Below are positions 46,514-58,519 of a DNA stretch of 64,000 nucleotides, piece after piece (the first letter of the stretch is position 1; each line of letters starts with the position of its first letter). Source of the stretch: Branchiostoma floridae (Eukaryota; Chordata; Leptocardii; Amphioxiformes; Branchiostomatidae). The notes beneath the pieces are model-generated. The model did no database searches. It saw only the letters and a program-made list of their open reading frames with translations, and had not been told where the DNA came from. The stretch covers positions 31,057,045 through 31,121,044 of the forward strand of contig NC_049980.1 in NCBI RefSeq assembly GCF_000003815.2. The letters are read 5' to 3'. The position numbers and the translations under genes were made by a program.

Positions 46514-46599
46514 CATGGTTGAACTTGAACTTAAACAGAAGAAGATGCAATTTTCTAATGTGGAGGAGAACTGTATAGAGTGTGGGCATAAGAGAAAGG
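46514..46599 (+). CDS. Tentative small first coding exon
   Basis: ATG in a fair context (ATC ATG G) opens MVELELKQKKMQFSNVEENC and then IECGHKRK, ending at a consensus donor AAAG|GTATGTG. The C-x2-C motif suggests a possible metal-binding start. I found no second exon or homologue, and the preceding four-unit repeat could mean it belongs to a mobile element's leader. It is a candidate only. Confidence 0.3.
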
Positions 46600-48379
46600 T
46601 ATGTGTATGATTTGTCCTGTGTTTCTTTTTGTTTCTTTGGTAATGCCATTTCCATACTGTATACAGGTAATTTGTTGTTTTGGGCTAGTCATATTCGCTT
46701 GGTTTTTGGGCCTGCTTAATCTATGGTACAGGCAGGGTTAAGTGGTGGAGGCTTAGCTTTGTTCTGTTTTAAATTCAGTATCGTTGGTTGCATTTTGTCG
46801 CGGCAAATATATGATGAAATTCCCCTTCTAAGCAACTGCTCATTGGTTTGCGGGGATGTTTGCTGGGTGTTTGCTCTGACTACAACAGCTTCTGAACTTT
46901 TCAAAGCTTCCATTGCCAGTAGTCTGTGTAACACAAACTCCGCTGTCCAGGGCTGTAACTGGCCCCTCCCCGCGGGCCGGCGGATGTTTGGCGGGCTGCT
47001 ATAAGCGAGATTTAATCAGGCTACATTGCCAGCAGCTTGCCATCTATAAATGGGATTGACAAGGACATTTGTCATAGTAAATTATGCTGTTAAATTTGGC
47101 TTAGATACTACAGGAGATTTAGGTTTGGGTTGGATGGATTGAATGAAAATATCATACCACCCTGGGGACTAACTGTTGCTGCTGCATGGGGGCTACCACT
47201 ATTCATATTGTCTAATGTCTATGGAACTACAGATAAAAGTATCATTGGTCAAATTATGCAAGTAACATTCCGATGTCAAGTGAATAACACCCCAGAAATA
47301 AATCTTTAATGAATATCATTGGAAGAACACAAACCAAGGAGACTTAGCAGCTGCATTAGGTCAGTACATTGAAATAGGAAGATATTAGTATATCATGTGA
47401 CAGAGTAACTACATGTGCATGGGCCATCTGAGACAAAAAAAGGTAGCGTCTCAACAACTTCAAAGTACTGTGGTTGGTTACATACTTAAGAAATCCAAAA
47501 TAAGTAATGTTCATCCATGTCCAAACTTACAAATTCAGAAAATGGAATTTCAGAGTCAGACTTTTGCATGGTGCACAACCAACACGGTAAAAAGCTCATT
47601 TTTCCAACCACGTACCACAGACAAAAAGGCAAAAATACCCAATAGGTCTACAGAAACCCAATACATTTCATGCAGGCCTGAGGTCTACGAACTCTTGTCT
47701 ATTTCTGTTTTCTCTATACAGGGTTGACACACTCAGTAATTTGCGCACTGCTTTCCAGACGTGCCCTGTACATAATAACATACACTAAAAGCATAACAAA
47801 GAAACAGATAAACTAAACAATGAAAGAAAAAACAAAGTAACAATATATACATAAACATAAATCAAAATCGCAACTCAATAATCAAAGTCAGTGCCGGGTC
47901 AGGAGGTCAGGGGTCAGCAGTGATTACCGTTTCTTAGCAGTTTTTTGAACGACAGTGCAGAAATTTCCTACGGCCAGATTCAAGTCTAACTTTAGGCACT
48001 TGTAGCGATAAGTTTGAATTAAGCCTTGTTGCGTATGCGTGAGATTTTCTATTAAATATCTGTAAGTACTCTGGTTCCCTTTGTGAAATCCGAATGGTCA
48101 GAAAAGTTGGACACATGACCAAACACACAGACTATGGCACACGGTGCCAAAGAACAGCAAATATTCTTCACTGATGTTGATTTGGTTTGGTTTATTCGGA
48201 TGTTTAGGGAGAAATACAGCCTTTCGATTTCATACATATCATGGAATCAACAAGTTCTCTTGCTAGTACTTCAACACTTTCTGACTAGGCATCAAACAGG
48301 GCGTTTTGACTATGGGACTCGATGTTGTGGGTTTTTAGGATTTTGTCTTAGCTACCCTTTGTCCTAATTCAAATATTTT
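46600..48379. other. Region without recognised genes
   Basis: AT-rich sequence downstream of the tentative exon; if that exon is real this would be its intron. Frames of 60-104 codons show no recognisable family. Confidence 0.5.
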
Positions 48380-48439
48380 TTGCAGTCAAAGTTACCGCCC
48401 TGTTGCACATATCCAAGCATGACCTTCCAAATTTCTCCA

Positions 48440-48895
48440 GACCATGGTTGGGTGACAAGCCCCTGTCACACATAGCCGACCATAGCCTCTCCAACCTCCC
48501 CCCAGACTATGGCTGTGAGTTATTCCCCTTTCAGACATAGGCATTATCACCCTAGCTTCTCCAAACAGTTGTTGGTAGTTAAGCACGTGTCACACGTAGC
48601 CGACCATGGTCTACCGACCTTCTCCATACCATGCATATGGCTGTGAGTTATTCCCCTTTCAGACATAGCCATTACCTCCATACCTTCTCCACACGATGGT
48701 TGGGAGTTAAGCACGTTTCCGACATAGCAGACCACGGCCTCCCTAGCTTCTACACACAATTGTTGAGAGTTCAGTCCGTGTCTCACGTAGCCTACCATGG
48801 CCTCCCAACCTTCTCCAGACTATGGTTGGGAGCTAAGCACGTGTCAGACATAGCCGACAATGGCCTCCCAACATTCTCCAGATCATAGTTGGCAT
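48440..48895 (-). repeat. Diverged 63-bp satellite array, inverted relative to 57.5 kb
   Basis: Reads as degenerate reverse complements of the 57.5-kb unit: CATAGCCGACCATAGCCTC, CCAACCTTCTCCAGACTATG, TTGGGAGTTAAGCACGTGTC. About seven units of roughly 60 bp. Confidence 0.85.
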
Positions 48896-49667
48896 TAAGT
48901 CGCAACCGTGAGCATGTGTGGTTGGCGCATCCTCCTACTCACGGTCCCCAACGGCTAGCTGACTCAGCCTATGGGACCCTGCCATCTCATGGCCTACCAT
49001 CGGTTACTATGGTTGTCGCCACAAACCAGCGGTCAGCCAATCAGAGAATAGGCATTTTTTGGGCTTTCTGTTTACGAAAGCCATCTCGCAAAGGCCGCTG
49101 AGAAGCTATCAGCCAATCATGTTACGTCTTACATAGCACCATCCTGCTACGCCCAATCCCCAACGGCTGACTGCCCATATAAGGGTAAGCTCATTAATAT
49201 CCATAAGCAGGTCGGCTAGAAACTGCTCTGTGTGCATCAGAAAGCAGAGGTGACCCCAATGAGTTTGGACACGACTGTGGGTCCCTCAGTGTAGGAGAAT
49301 GGGTTGGCAAGGTTGCCAACTAGTCTTTAAAGGTCGTCTGCGCCAGCTAACTACAAAGTTTGACAAATAGAAGTCGGGAAGGTCATATTCTGCTTGGTCA
49401 TGATCAAAGCAGCAAACTGGATTTAGCATAGAATATAACTTTGACTTTGACTTTAACCTAGGCTCCTCTCAACCCAGCGCCGATCAAAGCCGTGAGAATG
49501 CCCTGAATGTGCGACAGGGGCTTTTCTCTGCCGTTGTGGGTTTCTTGTGATACTTTTGAAACTTTGAAAATTAAAAAAAGGCATGACGAATTAAGATCAT
49601 AAATATGTGATTTTTGCAGTTCTCCCTCGACATGGGCCTCAAATACTAGTACATCCGTGACCCTACA
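48896..49667. other. Region without recognised genes
   Basis: A TATA-like CCCATATAAGGG lies near 49167-49178, followed downstream by an ATG at 49259, but the frame closes after 11 codons. A short (TTTGAC)n run occurs near 49438-49456. I see no supported gene. Confidence 0.45.
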
Positions 49668-49868
49668 TTAGGCCTAGGTCCCATCTCCAAGCCCGGCCCC
49701 GGCCGAGGTGTTTGCGGAAACGGAAAATAAAAGTGTTTATCAAGGAATATTCACATATTATGCTCATGGCTATTTTTCTACGTTCTGTGTGCTATGTAGC
49801 CTTTTATATCGTAGTTTTCGCTTTTGAAATCTACCGGCCGGGCCCCGGGTTGGGAATTGGAACCTAAC
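49668..49868. mobile_element. MITE family A, copy 6
   Basis: TTAGGCCTAGGTCCCATCTC, then CCCGGCCCCGGCCGAGGTG at the left; CTACCGGCCGGGCCCCGGGT, then GGAACCTAA at the right. The interior word CCTTTTATATCGTAGTTTTC is shared. Confidence 0.75.
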
Positions 49869-49956
49869 CTTTACTTTATCAACTTCTAAGTTGACCTTTT
49901 GCGCAGATCCTATCTTGCCCATCTAGAGCACTCAAAGCACATCTAGAATAAGTTCT

Positions 49957-50560
49957 TGACCAAATCTCAAAGTTCACAGCACTTAAGCACACGGTCCTGG
50001 ACTGGATCCAACCGCAGTATTCACACGAAAGCCGGGTACTCTGTATAAAATATCAGCTGCAAGGGGAAAAAATAACCACTCACTCTTTTCAGAAGATCTC
50101 TTCTGCGATTTTATTAATATTTTTTTTACTAAAAGACCACCAGCATAAAAGATTGGAATAGACAGTTGATAACTTGCAAATAAACGTCTTATTATGAAAT
50201 CGTGAAAAAAATGATAACTTTTTCACGCCATACTTCGGTACAGTATGGACTAAAGCACGTGACCGGAAGCGGCAGAGACATTACTCAGACGTGCGAACAG
50301 GTCAGTTGACCAAATCTCAAAGTTCACAACACTTAAGTACATGGTCCTGGACTGGACCCAACCGCAGTAATCACACAAAGGCCAGGTACTCGCTATGAAA
50401 TGTCACTCCTTTCAGGTCTGAAGATCTCTCCTGCAATTCAATCAATCTATTTTTTACTAAAAGACCAGCAGCATAAAATATTGGAACAGACGGTTGAAGG
50501 TTGATTACTTTTTCACGGTATGGTATGGACGTGACCGGAAGCGACAGAGACACTACACTG
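49957..50560. repeat. ~345-bp direct duplication
   Basis: GACCAAATCTCAAAGTTCAC begins both copies (49958 and 50308). Each continues through GGTCCTGGACTGGA, ACTAAAAGACCA.CAGCATAAAA and ends near CGTGACCGGAAGCG.CAGAGACA. Confidence 0.9.
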
Positions 50561-51126
50561 AGGCCCTATACTGCCCATGTCAAGTAATTGTGGAGCATTT
50601 TTTTATATTTCATACATGCATTCTGTTTTTAGAAAAAAAGGCAGTTGCTAAGACGACTTCAACTACTGTTATCTCAAAACTCCTAAGCCACCCCGTACTT
50701 CAATAAGACTAAAGCAATCGTGGACATTCTTTATAAGTTTAGCTTTCTTACATTCGACAAAAAAGGCAGCAGCAATAATATATTCAACTACTATTACCAC
50801 GTAAAATCTAAGTCACGACGTACTGTGATAAACTTAATTATGGAGCTTTTTTGGGGTACTTTATGATTTCGCAAGAGGTAACTGCAATTAGTTGTAATGT
50901 ATTATTTCATTATCATCATTTGTTTGATTTATATTGAGTTGATATCATTTGCAATAGCAACCATCACTATACTAATACAAATTATGATTCATGACGTTGC
51001 ATTTACTTGTTTGATTATTACTGAGTTGGCTTTTGTTATTTTGGCAACTATCATTGAACTTAACACCTGTTATTATTGCACATTATCCTACTGTTTCTGC
51101 TTGAGCTAACAACAGTTAAGTTTGAT

Positions 51127-51462
51127 NNNNNNNNNNNNNNNNNNNNNNNNNNNNNNNNNNNNNNNNNNNNNNNNNNNNNNNNNNNNNNNNNNNNNNNNNN
51201 NNNNNNNNNNNNNNNNNNNNNNNNNNNNNNNNNNNNNNNNNNNNNNNNNNNNNNNNNNNNNNNNNNNNNNNNNNNNNNNNNNNNNNNNNNNNNNNNNNNN
51301 NNNNNNNNNNNNNNNNNNNNNNNNNNNNNNNNNNNNNNNNNNNNNNNNNNNNNNNNNNNNNNNNNNNNNNNNNNNNNNNNNNNNNNNNNNNNNNNNNNNN
51401 NNNNNNNNNNNNNNNNNNNNNNNNNNNNNNNNNNNNNNNNNNNNNNNNNNNNNNNNNNNNNN
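51127..51462. other. Assembly gap (336 N)
   Basis: N run within the L1-like element; frames reported across it are artefacts. Confidence 0.97.
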
Positions 51463-51977
51463 CAGTATGAGCCATTCTGCATGTACTACGTCTGCTCTCT
51501 CATATGTTGGGCACCTTGAGATGGGTCAATCCCCGCATGTGATTTGCATCAGCTCCGTCGCATGGGTCGAAACAAATCGACACCGGTGCCGGTGTCGATT
51601 CATTCTGACCAATCAGAGGAGAGATACACACCTGCCTGGCCGGAATCTATGTGTTACTGCGTCGTAACCAATGTGGAACGGGGACTTCTGATTGGTCCGC
51701 GGCGCCTGGCTATATGATAATATTGTTTCGTGTTTGACTTATTGGGTTGATATCTGTTATTATGATTATTATTAAGTTGATTAGCCTGATGATTATCTGA
51801 TTCGTCAGAGATTTTAACTGACACACGAAATGGTTTTAAAAATGTATTCCACCTACCTTTTGATTTCAATTGCCAGTGAATTTGCAGTATTAACTTGTTG
51901 GAATTTATTTGTAAAATCGGCACAATTCAGTCTGAATTTTTGACTGCCAAGTTCGATTGAATAAAGTTTGATTTGAT
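51463..51977 (+). repeat. Probable nested short element ending in (TTTGA)n
   Basis: Non-LINE sequence between the gap and the resumption of LINE coding at 51978, ending GTTTGATTTGATTTGATAT. Its word GGTGTCGATTCATTCTG near 51584 recurs as CGTGTCGATTCATTCTG at the extreme right end of the window, suggesting another copy begins there. Confidence 0.4.
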
Positions 51978-54814
51978 TTGATATTAGATATTGAAGTAAA
52001 TAATTTTCACTTTTGTCTTGTTAATCTCTACGCACCAAACGAAGACTCTCCTTCATTTTTTAAAGAATTGGAGGAAGAAATAGCTGTTTTTGATATCAGT
52101 AATGAGAGCCTGATCGTAGTTGGTGATTATAATACAGTTCAAAACGCTCTTGTGGATAGATCAGGTGTCCAGAAACGTAATTATCACCCTCATGCGCTGG
52201 ACGCAATATCAGAAATGAAAGGAAAATTTGATCTGCATGATATATGGCGTTTTAGGAATCCAAAGCCTGTCAGGTACACTTGGTGCCGTGGGACTCAATC
52301 TAGTAGGTTAGATTATTTTCTCATTTCCTTTTCGTTGCTAAACAGAAGTGCTGTATCGCCGACAAATTTAAATCAGATCACAATTTAATATCACTTTCAT
52401 TTGTAACTTTCCCCGTGGGCCAGGATATTGGCAATTTAACCAATCACTTCTCAATGACGAAGTGTTCTGCTTTAAGACAAAAGCTGTTATGACTGAGTTT
52501 TTCCTAAACAACATCGGCATGTATTTCATGAATTTTATCCATCGAAATTATGCTAGGAAAATATGCAAAGGCTTAAATGTGTTTCGGGTGATAAAATATT
52601 GGACCCGCAAGAAATTTTGTCAGAACAAGTAATATTCTACTCTATCTAACTTATACTCTTTTGAAGAGGCCCCCACGCCTCTCACTGACCCAAACTGTAG
52701 TAAGTTGTCTCCTCCACAATATAGTAAATGTTTGTCTCATGCACAGCAACAAGATTGTGAAGGTTTGATAACAGAAGAAGAAGTTAAACATGCTATTTCA
52801 ACACTCCAAAATGGTAAGGCTCCAGGGCACGACGGTATTCCGATAGAGGTATATAGGGTATTTTTCGATACTTTTAAGACACCAATGTTACAATGTTTTA
52901 ATTATGCCTTTGATAGCGGACATCTATCTGGGACCCAAAAGCAAGGAATTATTTCTCTTCTTCTCAAGAAAGATACTATTAAGGGGGTGGACAAAGATCC
53001 AAGGATAATAGGGAATTGGAGGCCACTCACCTTGTTAGGATGCGACACAAAAATTATATCCAAATGCATTGCCTTAAGAATAAAAAATGTAATCACAGAT
53101 ATCATTGATCAAGACCAAGCTGGTTTTATCAAAGAGCATTACGATAACGAAGAGAAACCTGGTCTAATATTCATAGCAGAGTTTAGGAAAGCGTTTGATA
53201 GATTAAGGTGGGATTTTATGTTCAAGTGTTTAGAATTCTTTGGGTTTGGCCCAGAATTGATTGAGTGGGTAAAGGTTTTATACAGAGACACATCAAGTTC
53301 CATAATTAACAGTGGATACTTATCAAAACCCTTCCTGTAAAGTCGTGGTGTACGCCAAGGCTGTCCCTTGCCCCCTATCTTTTCATTCTCGCTGCTGAAA
53401 TTCTAGCAATAAAGATCCAACCAGTCCATCAAGGGTTTACAGGTATATGGAAAATGTTCGAAAGTTTCTCAGTTTGCATATGATGCCAATTTTACCTTTG
53501 AGCCAAAACTAGATTCATTTTATTCATTACTATCCGATATTGACGATTTTTCAAATATTTCAGGCCTTGAATCAAATGCAGAAAAATGTAAAATTCTTAG
53601 ACTAGGTTCTTCAAAACATTTTAAGTTTCGTTTACCTACCCACTTACCTATACAATGGGTAGATGGAGATGTAGATATATTAGGTGCACATATTCCTGAT
53701 GATATGAAGCTTATTGTTGAAACTAATATAGAACCCAGGCTAGATAAGTTAGACCGAATACTACGTCCATGGAAGGGTAAATCGTTATCGCTGTATGGCA
53801 AAATAACAGTTGTTAACTCTCTAGTAGTTCCCCAATTCACTCATTTACTCCAGACCTTACCATCACCAAATGATTCTTTTTTTAAAAGATATGAACAAAA
53901 GATTTTTTCGTTTACTTGGGAGGACGGTCCAGAAAAAGTCGCCTGAAAAGTACTTTATAACTCAACAGAAAATGGTGGTTTAAATTTGATTAACTTACGT
54001 GTTTTCGACCAAACTTTAAAAGCTTCTTGGATTCCGAAGTTGTATTTTCACCCAGAATGGTTCTCATCGATGATGATACATTATAACCCACGTTTGAGTT
54101 TGCAGTTACTACCCTTTTTTTCAACTGTCGACGTCGTCAATTACTTTTCTTAAGTTAAAAGGCTTTATTTCTGAAGCGTTAGCTGCTTGGTGTAAATTTC
54201 AACATACAGAATCCGAGACACCAGCTAGTGTACGCCAACAGATTCTATAGATGGAACAACTCAAGTATCACCATTGATTGTAGACCTATTATTTTTAATG
54301 CACTCTTGAATAGAAAAGTTATCTTTGTAAATGATTTATTGTCAGAAGATGGACAACTGATGTCTTACTACGATTTTTGTTCCTGATACTTGCGATCCAT
54401 TGCGATATCAGCAGCTTATTGCTTCTATTCCATCGAAATGGAAAACATTGCTAATGAGAGAGTCATCAAGAAATGTAGTTTGTGTACCTCATCAGAAGAA
54501 TTACATGTGGTTAAGCCAAGTTAAGATAAACAAATCTATTTACAATTTCTACAAACAGGATGCTACGAATCTGGAATCTAATAGAAACTAATTTATGTTC
54601 TTTTTGCAACAGTGATGAGAAGAGTTATGTACATGTTTTTTATGAATGTATTTATGATGTCTCCTTCTGGAGAAAAGTGCAGGAATGGTTATTACAGGAA
54701 TGTGGCTTAGATATTCATTTAACAAGTTTTTTAATTATTTTTGGAGACCTATCAACAAATGCATCATCCGTAACAAAAATGATAATCTTATTAGGAAAAC
54801 TGTTTATTTTTTAG
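51978..54814 (+). pseudogene. L1/Tx1-like ORF2 remnant (endonuclease - RT - zinc knuckle), frameshifted
   Basis: An endonuclease fragment (NLYAPNED, VVGDYN, SRLDYFLIS; 51978-52388) precedes a reverse transcriptase fragment (KAPGHDGIPIEVYR, NWRPLTLL, QAGFI, FRKAFDRLRWDFM; 52705-53340). After a stop at 53338 the RT continues in other frames (GVRQGCPL; LDKLDRILRPWKGKSLSLYGK; to ~53946). The catalytic box reads FAYDAN instead of FADD, so a metal-binding Asp is lost. The C-terminal CCHC-like knuckle is recognisable (CSFCN...HVFYEC, 54596-54652). Several frameshifts and stops make it dead. L1-clade identity rests on the RT and knuckle patterns. Confidence 0.85.
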
Positions 54815-55201
54815 TCTAGATCTTCAAAAAGGTTAAATTGCAACTCTTTCAAAAGGCTAGTATTATTTTATGAAAAGACCGAATATCTTATTGCGTCTCG
54901 GAGAGGGAAGCTGGAGAGGCACCGGGGTAAGTGGCGATCTTTATGTAATGCTTAAGTTTCATCTTTTTTTTACCATACTGTCTCATTATTTACCGATTTA
55001 TCAATTTTCTTTACGTAAAGCTTAAGTTGCATCTTTATCTATCATACTATATCAATATTTATCAATTTATTAATTTCTTTGTGACGCATCTGCTAGGGGT
55101 GGCTTCATCTGTGTTTTTGTAATGTTTGTATGTTTTGTTTATCGTAATGGAAAATGAATAAATATCTAATAAAAAAATTCAAAAAAGAGGTAACTGCAAT
55201 T

Positions 55202-55790
55202 TAGGTTTCTTCAACTATAACAAAATCTCAGCCTCCTTCGCAGATTTCTTCCAACGCCGGAGGGAATTTTAATGTGGGGGGGGGGGGGCTCTGAGTTGCG
55301 ATTTTCAACATGGGATGAGGTTCTCTTATTCTGGTTAAGACCTAACGCCGCCACGTCCATTCCAAGTTGCTTGCCCTAAGTGTTCTTTCAAGACCCCGGT
55401 ATATAGCATGTAGGTGTATAGACGACTTTGTGGCTGTAAACCGATCTCTCTCCCCCGGCATTGGGAAACCCTAACCATGCTGGAAATCGAGAATAAGCGC
55501 TGCCCAAAAGAAAATAAATGCCGGCGCTCCAACAAGTCTGCTAAGCAGGATACTTCTGGTATCGCAGACAGACGAGAAATAGTATAGAAATAGTGCACAT
55601 TGCCATGGAAGAGGTCGTGAGTATTGGCTTTAAGAAAACAAATTAGCGCATTTCTCTTATCACATTGTCTGTAGTTGCAGTAAGTAATAACTCAACACTT
55701 TCAGACTGGACGCCAAAAAGGATTACGTTTTTGTATGGGTGCCGACGCTATCTTTTACAACAGTGTGCAAAAAATATAAAGTAATTTTTA
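55202..55790. other. Region without recognised genes
   Basis: A poly-G run lies at 55276-55288. The 87-codon minus-strand frame has no recognisable family. Confidence 0.45.
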
Positions 55791-55999
55791 CGTCGATGTA
55801 GATTTGACATCTGGGTAGTAAGATACGTCAAATAGCAATTACTCAAGCAACTGGATATGATTTTGGAAACGGTTAGACGTTTCAGATCACTCATTGATGA
55901 AAGAAAACGGATGTTATCGAGATCTAAAATGTCCGACAATTTGCTAAATCATATCCAGTTCCTTCAGTAATAACTATTTGACGCAATGTCCTGTTCATG
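55791..55999. mobile_element. Foldback element family B, second full copy
   Basis: CGTCGATGTAGATTTGACAT, AGCAATTACTCAAGCAACTG and GGATATGATTTTGGAAACGG form the left arm; AAATCATATCCAGTTCCTTC, AGTAATAACTATTTGACG the right arm. Confidence 0.75.
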
Positions 56000-57509
56000 A
56001 AAACGATTTTAAAAATCAATTCTAAAATGGTGAAATTTAACTCAACAAGAAATGCACTTACGTATCGTCTTGAGATTGAATTAGTTCATTTTCTTGTTCA
56101 GAGTACTGTAAGTGAGTTGATTTTAAGATGCATATGGGCGCCCGGCCCCTTGAAGTCTGTCAGAAGTTTAAGCAAAGAGCAGTACGTGGGCGAAGGTAAA
56201 GCTAGCCATATGGCATATATAGCCATTTTGAGGCCAAAGGGTCACTGGGTCGCTTTCCAGCTTGTCTTTGGAACGGTATTTAGAGGCGAAGCTCAACCCT
56301 TTCGCCAACTCTTTACCTCCCCAACCGAACCATCTTGTACACAGGATGAAGATATGAAAGTCGTGTAAAGTGTCTTTCTGAAGGCCTCGGAATCGGAATG
56401 AGCCGGTGCCACAGAGATCTCGCCCCCCGTTATCTCGCCACAGCCCCCCCCCCCCTCCCCTCCCGGGGCGAAATAACTAGCGATCTCCCCGGCTAGTGAT
56501 CTCACCACCTACCACCACCCCTCTAGCGATTTCGCCCCCTTCCCCCAAAAAAACGGGTTTACATAACATTTTAGAAGTTGATTAGTATAAATCACAAAAT
56601 GCAGTTTCAGAATGGTATAAGTACACGAGTCTGATACATAACTCTACCCATAGTGTTAATATGCACGTGTAATATGATACACGAATGGAGAGTGTTTCCG
56701 GTTATTCAACAGATTGTTTTGGATAATTGGCTTTTACCACTTGGCATGTCTTGCTCGGTAGTGTTATCCGGCGTCCAGGGAGGGTCCACTAATTGAGCAG
56801 GAAAGCATCGCGACGCATGTTGAAACAAACGCATGCTTGGTATCTAATCCATTTCAGCAAAGTAAGTGGGCTGCCGTAGTTCCTGCATGCCTGAAGACTT
56901 CCGTAGTGATGTACACGCATATTCAGGACCGTCTATTTATCCATTATTTCATCTTGAGGACTCCTTGGTGGCACCTTCAGCTTTTTTGCTGATTTCCAAG
57001 GCAGCCCAGGTAGCAAAACCAAAATCATACATAATTAACATAATGGAACTGTAAAATGTACAATGAAATCAAAGAATTAATGATTACAAATGGTATAAAT
57101 AATACAAATTTTTTTTGATGCAGCTGTGGAAAGTATACCATAGACCCAATGAATATCATAGGTTCAAAAGATCTCGATATGCTGAATGTATATGTACATT
57201 ACTGCTTTCACTCAGCTGCATTAAGTCATTCTCACACCTTGGAAGGAAACCATGTCATGAATATACATGCACATTATCACCTTTTCTGTTACCATGAGCC
57301 TCCATATACATGTAATTATCATATCCAAGGGTCTGTAAAATCATATCCCGGGTCTGTAAAAGTGGATTTTTTCAATGTAGACGAAAGAGACGAATGCATC
57401 ATTTTTAAATACATTTTCTCTTCTCTTCTTTCATACTGATGGGCCTCATTGATTAAGATTAACAGCAGGGTTACAAACAAACTTACAGCCATCTTATGGA
57501 AAAGCTGTA
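56000..57509. other. Region without recognised genes
   Basis: A C-rich run at 56446-56465 sits in a locally repetitive segment where GATCTCGCC-, CTAGTGATCTCACC- and CTAGCGATTTCGCC-like words recur. The 123-codon plus frame at 55997-56368 starts inside foldback B and has no recognised domain. Confidence 0.45.
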
Positions 57510-57511
57510 GA

Positions 57512-58470
57512 GGCCATGGTTGGCTATATGTGTGACAGCCTTAACCATGGTCTGGAGAAGGTTGGGAGGCTATGGTCGGCTATGTGTGATAGGGGCTTAA
57601 CACCCAACCATGTTCTGGAGAAGGTCGGGAGGCCATGCTCGGCTATGTGTGACAGGGGCTTAACTCCCAACCATGGTCTGGAGAAGGTTGGAGAGGCTAT
57701 AGTCGGCTATGTGTGACAGGGGCTTAACTCCCAACTATGTTCTGGAGAAGGTTGGGAGGCCATGGTCGGCTATGTGTGACAGGGGCTTAACTCTCAACCA
57801 TGGTTTGAAGAAGGTTGGGAGGCCATGGTCAGCTATGTGTGACAGGGGCTTTACTCCCAACCATGGTTTGAAGAAGGTTGGGAGGCCATGGTCGGCTATG
57901 TGTGACAGCCTTAACACCCAACCATGGTCTGGAGAAGGTCCGGAGGCCATGGTCGGCTATGTGTGACAGCCTTAACACCCAACCATGGTCTGGAGAAGGT
58001 CCGGAGGCCATGGTTGGCTATGTGTGACAGGGGCTTAACTACCAACCATGGTCTGGAGAAGGTCGGGAGGCCATGGTCGGCTATGTGTGACAGCCTTAAC
58101 ACCCAACCATGGTCTGGAGAAGGTCCGGAGGCCATGGTTGGCTATGTGTGACAGGGGCTTAACTACCAACCATGGTCTGGAGAAGGTCGGGAGGCCATGG
58201 TTGGCTATGTGTGACAGGGGCTTAACTCCCAACCATGGTCTGGAGAAGGTCGGGAGGCCATGGTTGGCTATGTGTGACAGGGGCTTAACTCCCAACCATG
58301 GTCTGGAGAAGGTTGGGAGGCCATGGTTGGCTATGTGTGACAGGGGCTTAACTCCCAACCATGGTCTGGAGAAGGTTGGGAGGCCATGGTTGGCTATGTG
58401 TGACAGGGGCTTAACTCCCAACCATGGTCTGGAGAAGGTTGGGAGGCCATGGTTGGCTATGTGTGACATA
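57512..58470 (+). repeat. 63-bp satellite array, ~15 units, open on both strands
   Basis: The unit reads AACCATGGTCTGGAGAAGGT, GGGAGGCCATGGTTGGCTAT, GTGTGACAGGGGCTTAACTC. Most units are 63 bp; a variant with GACAGCCTTAACACCC is 61 bp and alternates with the main type between about 57900 and 58150. The 63-bp units keep frames open on both strands (156 and 158 codons), so these are repeat artefacts, not genes. Confidence 0.95.
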
Positions 58471-58519
58471 GGAACACATAGCCAACAGAACACATTCGAC
58501 ACCAATCCCAATAGGTAGG

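Larger units (their letters stand above)
50890..55184 (+). mobile_element. L1/Tx1-like LINE with 17-bp target-site duplication (decayed, nested insert)
   Basis: AAGAGGTAACTGCAATT occurs at 50873-50889 and 55185-55201. The right copy follows an A-rich end (AATAAATATCTAATAAAAAA), as expected of L1-type insertion. The 5' portion includes a 336-N gap and a probable nested element ending (TTTGA)n near 51977. The LINE coding remains run from 51978 to about 54800. Confidence 0.75.
50580..55270. repeat. Short tandem repeat (~130 bp) split by the L1-like element
   Basis: Units share a GGCAGTTGCT- or GGTAACTGCAATT-type start followed by TTCAACTACTGTTATC- or TTCAACTATAACAAAA-type sequence: near 50640, near 50768, and a third whose halves lie at 50873-50889 and 55185-55230. 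Confidence 0.65.

Noticed and set aside
49160-49300. TATA-containing promoter and short first exon
   Set aside because: The frame after the ATG closes after 11 codons and no donor or homology supports it.
51060-51667. Frames running through the 336-N gap
   Set aside because: They consist almost entirely of unknown bases.
57516-58518. Long frames on both strands with MCDRGLTPNHGLEKVG repeats
   Set aside because: They are produced by the 63-bp satellite, whose unit length is a multiple of three; no start context or non-repeat sequence.
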